A stretch of DNA of 22,554 nucleotides from CAZRRV01 sp964602735 (lineage in GTDB: Bacteria; Bacillota; Clostridia; Oscillospirales; Acutalibacteraceae): the NCBI GenBank assembly GCA_964602735.1, contig CAZRRV010000025.1, positions 1 to 22,554 on the forward strand. Direction: 5' to 3'. The notes beneath the pieces were generated by a model. The model had not been told where the DNA came from and made no database searches. It saw nothing but the letters and a program-made list of their open reading frames with translations. Shown in pieces: positions 15,165-22,554 of this stretch. Numbering within the stretch: position 1 is the stretch's first letter; every line of letters begins with the position of its first letter. A program made the position numbers and the translations under genes.

Positions 15165-17081
15165 ATGAACGCTTATTTGAATTATGCCGACGGGAAGGCG
15201 CGCGATGACCGAGTGCCGCTGCGTGAGGAAAAGATTGACGGAGTTACCGCGGTTTATATCGACGCGATATCCGCCCATCCTCTCGATCCTGAATTCGGAG
15301 CGGCGATAGAGGTACCGTTAAACGCCGAACACTGGATAGCGGATTACCGGCACAGCGAATTCTGGTGCAGACCCGCGTTCGGAACAGATCTTTCTCTTGT
15401 GCCCGATGAAACGCAGGGGCTTATATACGAAATGCCGGGCGGGGGATTCGGTGTATTGCTTCCTGTAGTCTCAGAGCGATATAAATGCGTACTGAAAGGC
15501 GGCGGGGCGGGTAAGGTTATCGCGCGGCTTTTCAGTTGGTGCGATGGAATTACCGACTGCCGAGCCCTGGCTTTTCTCTCCGCCGAGGGCGATAATCCGT
15601 ACAAACTGCTTGAAGACTGCACCCGCGTCGGCTTGCAACTGCTCGGCAACGGTTGTAAGCCGAGAAGCCGGCGCCGTTACCCCGAAATTTTCGAATACCT
15701 CGGCTGGTGCAGCTGGGACGCGTTTCAAATACGCGTAAACGAAGACGGTCTTATCGCCAAGTGCGATGAGTTTAAGGAAAAAGACATTCCCGTAAAATGG
15801 GTTATCTTAGACGATATGTGGGCGGAAGTGCGCGACTTTTGGGATCGCGAATACCGTGATGCCGGTGAAATGATGCGGATTATGCATTCGTCGCGGCTTT
15901 ATTCCTTCAATGCCGACCCACGCCGGTTCCCGGAGGGGCTTAAACATTGTGTTGAAAAAATAAACGGATACGGAATTTCCGTAGGTATCTGGCACCCGAC
16001 GACGGGCTATTGGATGGGCATAGACCCCGACGGCGACATTTACCGTGACGTGAGCGACTGCCTTATTAAAGCCCCCGGAGGGCAGTATGTGCCTTCGCCC
16101 GAGCGCGACAGGGCTTTCGGATTTTACTGTGCGTTCCACGACGCGCTGTGTCGGGCGGGCGTCGATTTTGTCAAAGTCGACAATCAGAGCATGACGCGCA
16201 GATTTTATAAAAATATGGCGCCCGTAGGCAAAATCGCAAGAGATTTTCACGACGCTCTCGAAGCGTCCGCCGGGCTGCATTTCGATAATCGGATGATAAA
16301 CTGTATGGGCATGGCGAGCGAGGATATGTGGAACCGCAGGGCGAGTTCCGTTTCGAGATGCAGCGACGATTTTCAGCCGGAAAACGCCGCGTGGTTCACG
16401 AAACATATTCTTCAGTGTTCGTATAACAGCCTGATTCAGGGCCAGTTTTATTATTGCGATTGGGATATGTGGTGGAGCGACGACGCACAGGCCGAAAAAA
16501 ACGCCGTTCTTCGCGCGATAAGCGGAGGCCCCGTATATGTAAGCGACGAGCCGGGGCGGAGCCGTAAAGAAATCCTGATGCCGCTTGTTCTGTCAAACGG
16601 CAGGATACTTCGCTGTGACTCTCCCGCCGTGCCGTCCGCCGACTGCATAACCCGTGATCCCGTGACCTCCGGGAGGATCTTCAAACTGCAAAATACCTGC
16701 AACGGGTGCGGAATAATAGCGGTATTCAACCTCGACGGCGAAGAAAATCCGGTTTCGGGTACCGTATCGCCGGGAGATGTTAACGGACTGTCCGGCGATG
16801 AATTTGCGCTGTACGAGCATTTTTCAAAGGAAATAACGGTGCTGAAATCGGGCGAAAAACTTGATGTTTCGCTGCCCGGGCGAAACGATTACCGGCTTTT
16901 TATCGTTGTTCCGTTGCGGGACGGCTGCGGAATGATAGGGCGAACCGATAAATATATTTCTCCCGCGACTTTTCTCCGGCGCCGCGACGGAACGGCGGAG
17001 CTGATCGAGCCTGGCCCCGCCGCCGCAGTACAAAATTACAGGCTTGTTTTTGAAAATACGGAGGGTAATTATGACGGGTGA
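15165..17081 (+). CDS. Raffinose synthase/Sip1-like alpha-galactosidase (GH36-type)
   Basis: Glycosidase of 638 aa, the length usual for Sip1-like proteins. It has no signal peptide, so it acts in the cytoplasm on imported oligosaccharides. Diagnostic segments are GWCSWDAF (180-187), VKWVILDDMW (210-219), DFVKVDNQS (334-342; Asp339 is the likely nucleophile) and SRCSDDFQPE (397-406; Asp401 or Asp402 is the likely acid/base). A beta-rich N-terminal domain and a C-terminal beta-sandwich-like part flank the barrel. The ATG at 15165 is chosen because GGGGTGG lies just upstream; an in-frame TTG at 15132 has no such site. It follows a strong terminator and I see no convincing own promoter; expression may rely on read-through or an atypical promoter. 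Its stop overlaps the next gene. Exact substrate uncertain: alpha-galactosides are the family's usual targets. Confidence 0.87.
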   Translation: MNAYLNYADGKARDDRVPLREEKIDGVTAVYIDAISAHPLDPEFGAAIEVPLNAEHWIADYRHSEFWCRPAFGTDLSLVPDETQGLIYEMPGGGFGVLLPVVSERYKCVLKGGGAGKVIARLFSWCDGITDCRALAFLSAEGDNPYKLLEDCTRVGLQLLGNGCKPRSRRRYPEIFEYLGWCSWDAFQIRVNEDGLIAKCDEFKEKDIPVKWVILDDMWAEVRDFWDREYRDAGEMMRIMHSSRLYSFNADPRRFPEGLKHCVEKINGYGISVGIWHPTTGYWMGIDPDGDIYRDVSDCLIKAPGGQYVPSPERDRAFGFYCAFHDALCRAGVDFVKVDNQSMTRRFYKNMAPVGKIARDFHDALEASAGLHFDNRMINCMGMASEDMWNRRASSVSRCSDDFQPENAAWFTKHILQCSYNSLIQGQFYYCDWDMWWSDDAQAEKNAVLRAISGGPVYVSDEPGRSRKEILMPLVLSNGRILRCDSPAVPSADCITRDPVTSGRIFKLQNTCNGCGIIAVFNLDGEENPVSGTVSPGDVNGLSGDEFALYEHFSKEITVLKSGEKLDVSLPGRNDYRLFIVVPLRDGCGMIGRTDKYISPATFLRRRDGTAELIEPGPAAAVQNYRLVFENTEGNYDG

Positions 17082-18213
17082 AAAATGGAGCGAAGAGAAA
17101 ATATGGAACTGGTATAACGGAAGACCCTGGCTCCGCGGCTGTAATTTTATGAGCAGCGATTGTGTCAACCGCATCGACCAGTGGCAGGAAAAGGGATTTG
17201 AGGAGCGGTTCGCGACGGCGGAGAGGGAACTTAAACTGGTTCGCGATACGGGGTTCAATACGATACGGATATTTCCCGCTTTTATCTGTTGGGATCTTCA
17301 GCACGACGGATTTATGCGCCGGTTCGACCGTTATCTCGCGCTGGCATGGAAATACGGCATAAGCTGTACGGTTGTTCTCGGCGACGACTGTGTATGGCCG
17401 AAAGACGAATATTGGGAGCCGGAGCATCTCGGCGTACAGCGTTTCGATCCCGGCTATCACGGTGCGCGAAAATTCGGGACCGTTCGGCCGGAATCCCCCG
17501 TAGGGGCGCACTCCATCGACGATCCCGAGGTAGCGGGGCGATATTACCTCTGGGTTCGCGAGATGCTGGAAACCTATAAAAACGACCCTCGCATCTGCAT
17601 ATGGGATTTGTATAACGAGCCGGGAATGTGCGGGCGCGGAGAGGCTACGATGCCGCATCTGAAAAAGTTTTTTGAGATAGCGCGAGAGGTTAATCCGTCG
17701 CAGCCGGTAACATCCTGCATGTGGAATTTCCGCGATAACCGTGCGCTCGATGCCCCGGAACAGTTCGCGCTCGATAATTCGGATATAATCAGTTATCACA
17801 ATTACGGAAGCTACGAAACCAATATCCGTATTCTCCGCCGTCTAAAGCGTTACGATAGACCCGTTATAAATACCGAATGGCTTTGCCGTATGCAGCACAA
17901 CACCGTTGAGCAGATGTTTCCGCTGTTCTATCTGGAAAAGGTCGGGTGTTATAACTGGGGGTTTGTGGCCGGGCTGTATCAGTCGTATGAACCGTGGGAG
18001 TCGGTATGGCGCGAACGGGAAAACGGCGGCGCGCGCAATATTGATTTTAAGGTATGGTTCCACGACCTTTACAGACCGAATCTGCGCCCGTATGATCCCG
18101 ATGAGATCGGGCTTATCCGCCGCTTCTGCGAAATGGCGGACGAAGATTTTGCGGGGAAACAGCCGCGGAACGCCGACAAGGATCCAACCGGCGAAAGCCC
18201 GGCGGGGGTTTAA
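17071..18213 (+). CDS. GH5-like glycoside hydrolase (clan GH-A)
   Basis: TIM-barrel glycosidase of 380 aa without signal peptide. The clan GH-A signatures are WLRGCNFMSS at the barrel start (20-29), the acid/base in IWDLYNEPG (Glu183) and the nucleophile in PVINTEW (Glu269). Other barrel strands include NTIRIFPAF and VTSCMWNF. The ATG at 17071 has GGAGGG upstream and overlaps the end of the GH36-like gene by 11 bp, so the two are translationally coupled. Together they suggest stepwise cytoplasmic breakdown of a mixed-linkage oligosaccharide, possibly one carrying alpha-galactosyl branches (inference). The last ~20 residues are polar and probably disordered. Endo- or exo-activity cannot be told from sequence. 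Confidence 0.87.
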   Translation: MTGEKWSEEKIWNWYNGRPWLRGCNFMSSDCVNRIDQWQEKGFEERFATAERELKLVRDTGFNTIRIFPAFICWDLQHDGFMRRFDRYLALAWKYGISCTVVLGDDCVWPKDEYWEPEHLGVQRFDPGYHGARKFGTVRPESPVGAHSIDDPEVAGRYYLWVREMLETYKNDPRICIWDLYNEPGMCGRGEATMPHLKKFFEIAREVNPSQPVTSCMWNFRDNRALDAPEQFALDNSDIISYHNYGSYETNIRILRRLKRYDRPVINTEWLCRMQHNTVEQMFPLFYLEKVGCYNWGFVAGLYQSYEPWESVWRERENGGARNIDFKVWFHDLYRPNLRPYDPDEIGLIRRFCEMADEDFAGKQPRNADKDPTGESPAGV

Positions 18214-18299
18214 GGCGGCGCGCCGTTTACGGTAGGCCGTATGCTCCGACTCTGGCGCGGAGCCCGATTGTCGCGGCAAATTTCCGTTTGGCAATAATG

Positions 18300-18328
18300 T
18301 TGCGTTTTCACCGAAAAAGCGGTATAAT
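18300..18328 (+). promoter_or_regulatory. Promoter of the small-protein/nuclease operon
   Basis: The -35-like TTGCGT (18300-18305), 17-bp spacer and perfect -10 TATAAT (18323-18328) lie 79 bp upstream of the ATG at 18407. A GCTCCG...CGGAGC hairpin near 18242-18263 lies between the glycosidase stop and this promoter but lacks a T-run. The rest of 18214-18406 holds nothing else I can name. Confidence 0.6.
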
Positions 18329-18406
18329 AAAAATCGGAAATATTCTTACGGCGCGGATTTATTTGCACCGATCCGCGCGGCGAACCGGTTGAAAAGGGGG
18401 AAAGCG

Positions 18407-18805
18407 ATGATTCTTATTGCCGCGGTCGGAGAAGGCAACGGTATGATGTTCGGCGGGAGAAGGCAAAGCCGCGACGCCGCGCTTATCTCGCGGATTGTAA
18501 GCCTTTGCGGGGGCAGTCGTCTGTGGGTTGGCGCCTACAGCGCGCCTTTGTTTGAAAATGGCTCCGTAACGGTTGACGACGATTTCCTGCGGAAAGCCGG
18601 CGGGGGAGACTACTGCTTTATTGAAAATGTGTCCGCCGCCGAGCATGAAAGCGAAACGGAAAAAATCGTACTTTTCAAATGGAACCGTAAATATCCGAGC
18701 GATTTCTTTTTCGATATCGATCTCACAAAATGGAAAAAAGAAAGCGCCCGGGATTTTCCCGGTTCATCTCACGATAAGATTACCGAGGAGGTGTACGTCA
18801 GGTGA
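18407..18805 (+). CDS. Small conserved clostridial protein of uncertain function
   Basis: Cytoplasmic protein of 132 aa with no signal or membrane segment. It begins MILIAAVGEGNGMMFGGRRQSRD and contains SRLWVGAYSA, GDYCFIENV, IVLFKWNRKYPSDFFFDI and an ending SSHDKITEEVYVR. I recognise this pattern from conserved proteins in many Clostridia, some labelled ribonuclease Z in databases. The metallo-hydrolase His motifs of true RNase Z are absent, so I would not use that name. The ATG at 18407 is preferred over TTG at 18389 because AAAAGGGGG precedes it. It overlaps the nuclease gene by 4 bp (GTGA), and the pairing with a DNA-entry-type nuclease recurs in my recollection of related genomes, suggesting a linked role. 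Confidence 0.8.
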   Translation: MILIAAVGEGNGMMFGGRRQSRDAALISRIVSLCGGSRLWVGAYSAPLFENGSVTVDDDFLRKAGGGDYCFIENVSAAEHESETEKIVLFKWNRKYPSDFFFDIDLTKWKKESARDFPGSSHDKITEEVYVR

Positions 18806-19743
18806 AGCGGAGTTGCGAACGGTTAAATTCCGAAACGCGTCCGCGGTGGCAAATCGCGGTTTCGGCGGCAGTTTTGCTTGCGGTGCTGCTCGCGGGGTGC
18901 GTCGCGCCCGGCGCGCCGGCGGATTCTTCCGCCGACGGATCGGTAATAACTCTCTCGAATATCCCCGAATTTGCCGATAAGCCGTATGTCGAGCTGTATA
19001 ACAATATACCCGGCTTTGATGAAAACGAGCTGAAAGCCCGGTCGTTTGAAAACTACAGTCCGCTTGACTTTCTCGGCAGATGCGGCGCGGCTTATGCCTG
19101 CGTGGGCAGAGATTTAATGCCCGAGGGCGAGCGCGGTTCGATAGGGCAGGTAAAGCCGTCGGGCTGGCAAACGGTAAAATACGATATTGTAGACGGCAAA
19201 TATCTTTACAACCGTTGCCATCTTATCGGCTATCAGCTTACGGCCGAAAACGCGAACGAAAAAAATCTTATTACCGGGACCCGCTATCTGAATGTTGAGG
19301 GAATGCTGCCTTTTGAAAACATGGTCGCGGATTACATAAAAGAAACCGGCAATCACGTGCTTTACCGCGTTACGCCGGTGTTCGCCGGAAATAATCTCCT
19401 CGCGAGCGGGGTGCAGATTGAAGCCGAGTCGGTTGAAGACGGCGGAGACGGCATTCTGTTCAACGTGTACTGCTACAATTCGCAGCCGGGAATTACAATC
19501 GATTACGCGACGGGAGGGAGCGCCCTGCGCGGAGACACTCCGTCGGAACCGTCGGTAAGCTCTGATTCCGGCTCGTCGGTTGCCGCGGCAACCTATGTCA
19601 TTAACGAAAACGCAAAGAAATTTCACAAGCCCGAATGTTCCGGCGCGAAACAGATAAAAGCGGCGAACCGGCGGGAGTTTACGGGAACAAGAGAGGAGCT
19701 TCTGGCCTTGGGCTACGAACCGTGCGGCACCTGCAAACCGTAG
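18802..19743 (+). CDS. DNA/RNA non-specific endonuclease lipoprotein (EndA/NucA-like)
   Basis: Extracellular nuclease of 313 aa, starting at GTG in a GTGA overlap with the preceding gene; GGAGGTG lies at 18786-18792. The signal peptide ends in LLAGC (Cys33), so it is a lipoprotein. The beta-beta-alpha-metal nuclease core spans about 60-230, with YNRCHLIGYQLT (catalytic His140), the metal-ligand Asn region AENANEKNLITGTRYLN, and EGMLPFENMVADYI. A Ser/Asp-rich linker (244-261) leads to a C-terminal ~50-residue module with FHKPEC and EPCGTCKP (His275, Cys279, Cys308, Cys311) that looks like a small metal-binding domain. Role: degradation or uptake of external nucleic acid, with product release at the cell surface. 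Paired with the MBL lipoprotein of the main operon, it gives the window two putative surface phosphodiesterases. Confidence 0.9.
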   Translation: MKRSCERLNSETRPRWQIAVSAAVLLAVLLAGCVAPGAPADSSADGSVITLSNIPEFADKPYVELYNNIPGFDENELKARSFENYSPLDFLGRCGAAYACVGRDLMPEGERGSIGQVKPSGWQTVKYDIVDGKYLYNRCHLIGYQLTAENANEKNLITGTRYLNVEGMLPFENMVADYIKETGNHVLYRVTPVFAGNNLLASGVQIEAESVEDGGDGILFNVYCYNSQPGITIDYATGGSALRGDTPSEPSVSSDSGSSVAAATYVINENAKKFHKPECSGAKQIKAANRREFTGTREELLALGYEPCGTCKP

Positions 19744-19856
19744 CCAAAGAGAATATTTCCCGTTGCCGAATATTCCGAAGTAATTGTCCCGGCGCCTCGC
19801 ATATTAACTGCCCGGAACTCCGCTCTGAGTTAAGCTTTGATATATAAAAGCGTATA

Positions 19857-19900
19857 AAAAGACCCCGACGGTCGCGGTGAACGCGTCGCCGGGGGTTTTT
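19857..19900. terminator. Bidirectional terminator between convergent genes
   Basis: CCCC-GACG (19863-19870) pairs with CGTC (19884-19887) and, after a GCC bulge, with GGGG (from 19891), followed by TTTTT on the plus strand. AAAAA (19856-19860) on the other side gives a T-run for the opposite direction. It sits between the nuclease and muramidase genes, which converge. The remaining intergenic bases 19744-19967 hold nothing else recognisable. Confidence 0.75.
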
Positions 19901-19967
19901 ACGGTTATGTTTCCGGTTTGTCTGTCGGCACTCTAGTGTACTGTTCCGTTTTTCCCGCGCAAAGCGG

Positions 19968-21503
19968 TTACACCGGGCTTATCTGGATATCCAGATCCAC
20001 TTTGCCTTTTATGCCCGGAATATGACCGGAACTCGAATACTGCCAGATTTTATAGTCGAGCGACCGAACGGGGGAATCGTCCGTTACATCCGCGCTGGGG
20101 TAAAGCGCGATCGCGAGATCGTATTTTCCTTTAAGACGGTCGTATTCCAGCTGGTTCTGCACAAAACTTTTGTAGGTGTAATACATGCCTTTGTACCCCG
20201 CCGCTTTAACCGCATCCAAAAAAGCTATCGTGTTGTCGGTAAACTGCTTTTTCGACACTTTTTCGCAACGGCCGTATGTGCATTCGATATCGTACATGAT
20301 AGGGTATTCGAGTTTGTATTTTTTCACGGCGGAGATCACGAACGCCGCTTCCTCAAGCGCTTCGGTGGTGTTGACGGCGGTGGTGAAAATGTATACTCCG
20401 CACGGAATGCCCGCCGCAGCGGCACCGTCCATATTGCGGGTGAAATATTCATCTAATACGAGGCGACCCTGCCCGGGTTCGGTACCGTAGCCCCGGTAGC
20501 CCACGCGTATCAGCGCGAATTCGATACCGGCCTCTTTTACCGCCTGCCAGTCGATATCCAGCTGGTAACGCGAAACATCGATGCCGGCTTTGCTTATTTT
20601 TACCCCGTTGCTGTCGAACAGGTGCCGGACACCGCCGATAACCTGCCATCCGGTAACCGGTTCTCCGTTTACATAATAATAGGTTTTCCCGTCGACGGTC
20701 TGCCAGCCTTGCATGGCGCCGGGCGCCTGCGGAGCGGATGACGACGGAGCGGACGGAGTTGACGACGACGAAGAAGACGGCGCATTGCTGCTTAAAATAT
20801 TCGGGTTTTCCCCGGTGGCACGGGTATACTGTTCCGAAACATATACATTTTTTCCGTTATAAACCACCCTCCGCCAGCGGTATCCATCTTTGGCGGTACA
20901 GTCGGCGTTGCAGAGCAGAGCGGTATTGTTTTTAAGGGATGCGACGATATTCGAATTGTTCGCGAGGCTCATGGAAGAACGCAATCTTACGCTCGAACTT
21001 TTGTCGCATTCAATTCGCACAATGTACGGCGTTACTTCCGTAATCGTGTCTTTCGCCGGGACGGTGTCTTTCGGCGGGTCGGGCGGAGCGGGAGCCTGCG
21101 ACGCTGCCGACGAGTTTGTTTGTGTCTGGGGTTTTTGCGATGGGGTATCGACCATTCCCGCGGGATGGTTCGCGCCCGGGTCGTTAGCGTTGTCTTCCGG
21201 GGTAGGAAGATATTCGGGGTTGTTCAGCACATCGGGCAACGATTCAACGGGTATCACGGATGTAAGACCGTCGTCGCTCAACTCGTCGGACGAAATGCCC
21301 CATCCGCCGTACTCATCGTATGAAAAATCATCGTAGCTGTACGACGGCGCGGAGGATTCATCGGAGGGGGTCGACTCCTGCGGCTGCGTTCTTACCGCAG
21401 ATCCGTTAAAAGCGAGGCATATTTCGACAACGTAAATAGCCGCGAATGCGGCAAGCAAACCTCCACGAACGGCCAGAGTTTTGCCCGAGCCCAAAAATCG
21501 CAT
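19968..21503 (-). CDS. GH25 muramidase with SH3-like and cell-wall-binding segments
   Basis: Cell-wall hydrolase of 511 aa cleaving the MurNAc-GlcNAc linkage of peptidoglycan. Order: short tail and signal-anchor helix (about 10-32); a long acidic Ser/Pro/Tyr/Asp-rich spacer (about 38-150); an SH3b-like domain (about 158-228, VRLRSSMSLANNSNI...NGKNVYVSEQY); a Ser-rich linker; one cell-wall-binding repeat pair (GWQTVDGKTYYYVNGEPVTGWQ, about 266-302); then the GH25 barrel (306-511) with GIDVSRYQ (Asp309), DWQAVKEAG, and YDIEC (Asp405, Glu407), all catalytic positions present. I chose the start at 21503 because GGAGGTG precedes it by five bases; the frame extends upstream to 21542 without a good site. 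Monocistronic, with its own promoter at 21572-21600. Confidence 0.93.
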   Translation of the reverse strand: MRFLGSGKTLAVRGGLLAAFAAIYVVEICLAFNGSAVRTQPQESTPSDESSAPSYSYDDFSYDEYGGWGISSDELSDDGLTSVIPVESLPDVLNNPEYLPTPEDNANDPGANHPAGMVDTPSQKPQTQTNSSAASQAPAPPDPPKDTVPAKDTITEVTPYIVRIECDKSSSVRLRSSMSLANNSNIVASLKNNTALLCNADCTAKDGYRWRRVVYNGKNVYVSEQYTRATGENPNILSSNAPSSSSSSTPSAPSSSAPQAPGAMQGWQTVDGKTYYYVNGEPVTGWQVIGGVRHLFDSNGVKISKAGIDVSRYQLDIDWQAVKEAGIEFALIRVGYRGYGTEPGQGRLVLDEYFTRNMDGAAAAGIPCGVYIFTTAVNTTEALEEAAFVISAVKKYKLEYPIMYDIECTYGRCEKVSKKQFTDNTIAFLDAVKAAGYKGMYYTYKSFVQNQLEYDRLKGKYDLAIALYPSADVTDDSPVRSLDYKIWQYSSSGHIPGIKGKVDLDIQISPV

Positions 21504-21571
21504 TTTTTCACCTCCGAAGTGCAAAACGGTACCGCCGCGCATCGGGCGGAAACGATTTATAATTATATTTT

Positions 21572-21600
21572 ATTATACAAAAAAATTGCGGAAAATACAA
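21572..21600 (-). promoter_or_regulatory. Promoter of the GH25 muramidase gene
   Basis: On the minus strand the -10 is TATAAT (21577 to 21572) and the -35-like element is TTGTAT (21600 to 21595), with a 17-bp spacer. The -10 is consensus and the -35 weak (3/6). It leaves a leader of about 60 nt before the ATG. Confidence 0.6.
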
Positions 21601-21606
21601 ATGTTT

Positions 21607-21620
21607 ATTCGGCGCCGAAT
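21607..21620. promoter_or_regulatory. Palindrome upstream of the GH25 promoter, site 1
   Basis: ATTCGGCGCCGAAT is a perfect 14-bp dyad that ends six bases upstream of the muramidase -35, a typical activator position. A related site lies 56 bp further upstream. Confidence 0.45.
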
Positions 21621-21662
21621 TTTTGGGAAATATGAGATTTCCGCTTTTTGTGCCTGAGTAAT

Positions 21663-21676
21663 GTTCGGCACCGAAT
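21663..21676. promoter_or_regulatory. Palindrome upstream of the GH25 promoter, site 2
   Basis: GTTCGGCACCGAAT shares 12 of 14 bases with site 1 and keeps the TTCGG...CCGAA half-sites. Two near-identical dyads with centres 56 bp apart suggest operator sites for one dimeric regulator. An additional inverted repeat TTGCCA/TGGCAA lies at 21692-21708. Confidence 0.4.
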
Positions 21677-21859
21677 ATGTTGTGCGGCATCTTGCCAAAA
21701 TGTGGCAATATAAACAAAAAATATTAAAATTACCCGCGATAATTCGGCGGCTGAAGAGTGCGGCATTAAGGGTTACAGAACAGCTAAAGGCGAAAAGACG
21801 CCATAAAATGGGCGCGGAGAATGAAAAACATACGAGCGCGTGCGGGGGAAATGGTGGCG

Positions 21860-21875
21860 GGGAAAATATTTTCCC
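21860..21875. promoter_or_regulatory. Perfect 16-bp palindrome
   Basis: GGGAAAATATTTTCCC is a perfect dyad in the AT-richer region after the muramidase promoter. Bases 21677-21885 hold no supported gene. The palindrome could be a protein-binding site or part of a mobile-element end; nothing around it decides this. Confidence 0.35.
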
Positions 21876-21885
21876 GTAATTTTGA

Positions 21886-22118
21886 TGTATCGTTCGGCAT
21901 TCTGACGGAGCGTTTCTTGAATATGATGCTTCTTGTGAAAATGATAAAGGCGGAAAGATTGTAAAAATATGGATTGCATACTGCGTTTATGAAATTTTCA
22001 CCGAATACATTTATCGTTCCCGGCCAAAGACGCATTCGAAGCAGATGCGGAACTGATTTTTGACCGGATCATTGATGGCGTGCTCAAAATGACGAGAACT
22101 TTTAAGAAGCATCTGTAA
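21886..22118 (+). pseudogene. Remnant of an unrecognised small gene
   Basis: An open stretch without start codon reads SDGAFLEYDASCENDK then GGKIVKIWIAYCVYEIFTEYIY and hits a stop near 22056. A second frame, overlapping from about 22017, reads AKDAFEADAELIFDRIIDG then VLKMTRTFKKHL and ends with TAA at 22116-22118, 17 bases before the next small gene's ATG. The amino acid composition of both looks protein-like, and joining them needs one frameshift near 22020. I do not recognise the family. It is either a decayed gene or a low-quality assembly end. Confidence 0.35.
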
Positions 22119-22135
22119 CGAGAGGCGAGAATGTT

Positions 22136-22433
22136 ATGAAACACAAGAAAACAAAGATTTTTTCTTGTGTTGCCCTTTTATTGGGAATTCTCTCACTGCT
22201 TTGCGCTTAATTTTTACAGCGCGAATAATGCCCGGTACAGCTATATCGATGCCGTTCCGTTTGGATCGATTCTATCGGTCATTGGAGTCGTTATTTCGAT
22301 TTTAATAGGGAAGGACAGGAAAGAACACTCTTTCTTATGGACTGCGGGGCCGGGATGCTGCCCGGCCGGCTTTGCTGTATGTGTTTTCGCCATAGGGGCA
22401 TTATCCGTATTTATCCGGGGATTGATCAAATGA
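22136..22433 (+). pseudogene. Small membrane protein gene, apparently frameshifted
   Basis: The ATG at 22136 opens MKHKKTKIFSCVALLLGILS then LLCA and stops at TAA near 22208. A frame shifted by one base continues directly as LNFYSANNARYSYIDAVPFG, then SILSVIGVVISILIGKDRKE, ending at 22433. Joined, they give about 98 aa with a charged N-terminus and three hydrophobic segments (about 9-24, 45-60, 75-95), like the small DUF4190/DUF6142-type membrane proteins of Firmicutes. A purine-rich GAGAGGCGAGA precedes the ATG. The break near 22200-22208 is consistent with one extra base: real decay or a sequencing error. Confidence 0.5.
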
Positions 22434-22554
22434 GCCTGACCTGGGATAAGTCGGAGACAGGAGACAGTGTTTGTGTGCCCGCTTTTATACGGGAACCGGC
22501 AGTGCGCGGCCCCTCGGTCGCGGCGCGTAAGACGCGCGGCATCGGTCGGCCGGC
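22434..22554. other. Terminal non-coding stretch
   Basis: Bases after the frameshifted gene hold no open frame with a ribosome binding site. Short tandem GGAGACA units appear near 22453-22467, and a GCGCGT-AAG-ACGCGC hairpin occurs near 22525-22540. The window ends before any T-run could be seen. Confidence 0.5.

Noticed and set aside
18407..18805. Ribonuclease Z
   Set aside because: At 132 aa it is far shorter than RNase Z and lacks the HxHxDH motif, although similar proteins seem to carry that label.

Overview
The window looks like a scaffold piece from an uncultured, probably gut-associated member of the Clostridia (Firmicutes), most likely a metagenome assembly. The evidence is strong GGAGG-type ribosome binding sites, sigma-A-like TTGACA/TATAAT promoters, lipobox lipoproteins, a GH25 muramidase with an SH3-like and a cell-wall-binding segment, a glycyl radical enzyme (anaerobe), and a 100-N scaffold gap at 4614-4713. 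No rRNA, tRNA, CRISPR array or intact mobile element is visible.

Layout. (1) Bases 1-4612 hold a redox/catabolic module: an AraC-type regulator on the minus strand, divergent from a two-gene operon for a glycyl radical enzyme (748 aa) and its radical-SAM activase. The module is bracketed by two direct copies of a ~79-bp intergenic repeat about 4.4 kb apart. (2) After the gap and a terminator, bases 5031-15108 form what looks like one long plus-strand transcription unit: two sugar ABC permeases, a solute-binding lipoprotein, a ComEC-like metallo-beta-lactamase-fold lipoprotein and a 1638-aa membrane-anchored right-handed beta-helix protein, ended by a strong terminator. No transporter ATPase is encoded here. 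(3) Bases 15165-18213 hold two overlapping cytoplasmic glycosidase genes (raffinose-synthase/Sip1-like GH36-type and GH5-like). (4) Bases 18407-19743 hold a small conserved protein of uncertain function, translationally coupled to a secreted DNA/RNA non-specific endonuclease lipoprotein. (5) Bases 19968-21503 (minus) encode the GH25 muramidase. (6) Bases 21504-22554 are more AT-rich and hold palindromes and remnants of two frameshifted small genes.

The most striking signal is the promoter of the transport/surface operon. A consensus -35 (TTGACA, 5031-5036) and a consensus -10 (TATAAT, 5059-5064) are separated by a 22-bp spacer made almost entirely of a 17-base poly-G run. Losing about five Gs would give the ideal 17-bp spacer, so this is a candidate phase-variation switch controlling sugar uptake together with a large surface protein. 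It is followed by an ~80-nt leader that can fold into a nested four-tier hairpin. Supporting oddities are long Gly/Asn-rich spacers directly after the lipid anchor in two consecutive operon proteins, and a recent 603-bp in-frame tandem duplication inside the beta-helix gene.

How the genes may work together (inference): the ABC system imports an oligosaccharide which the two signal-less glycosidases cleave inside the cell. The beta-helix protein and the MBL lipoprotein act at the cell surface on the same substrate or niche. The GRE module is a separately regulated fermentative lyase/dehydratase whose active-site Cys-Trp-Gly motif matches neither PFL (Cys-Cys) nor the GCxE eliminases/decarboxylases I know, so its substrate is open.
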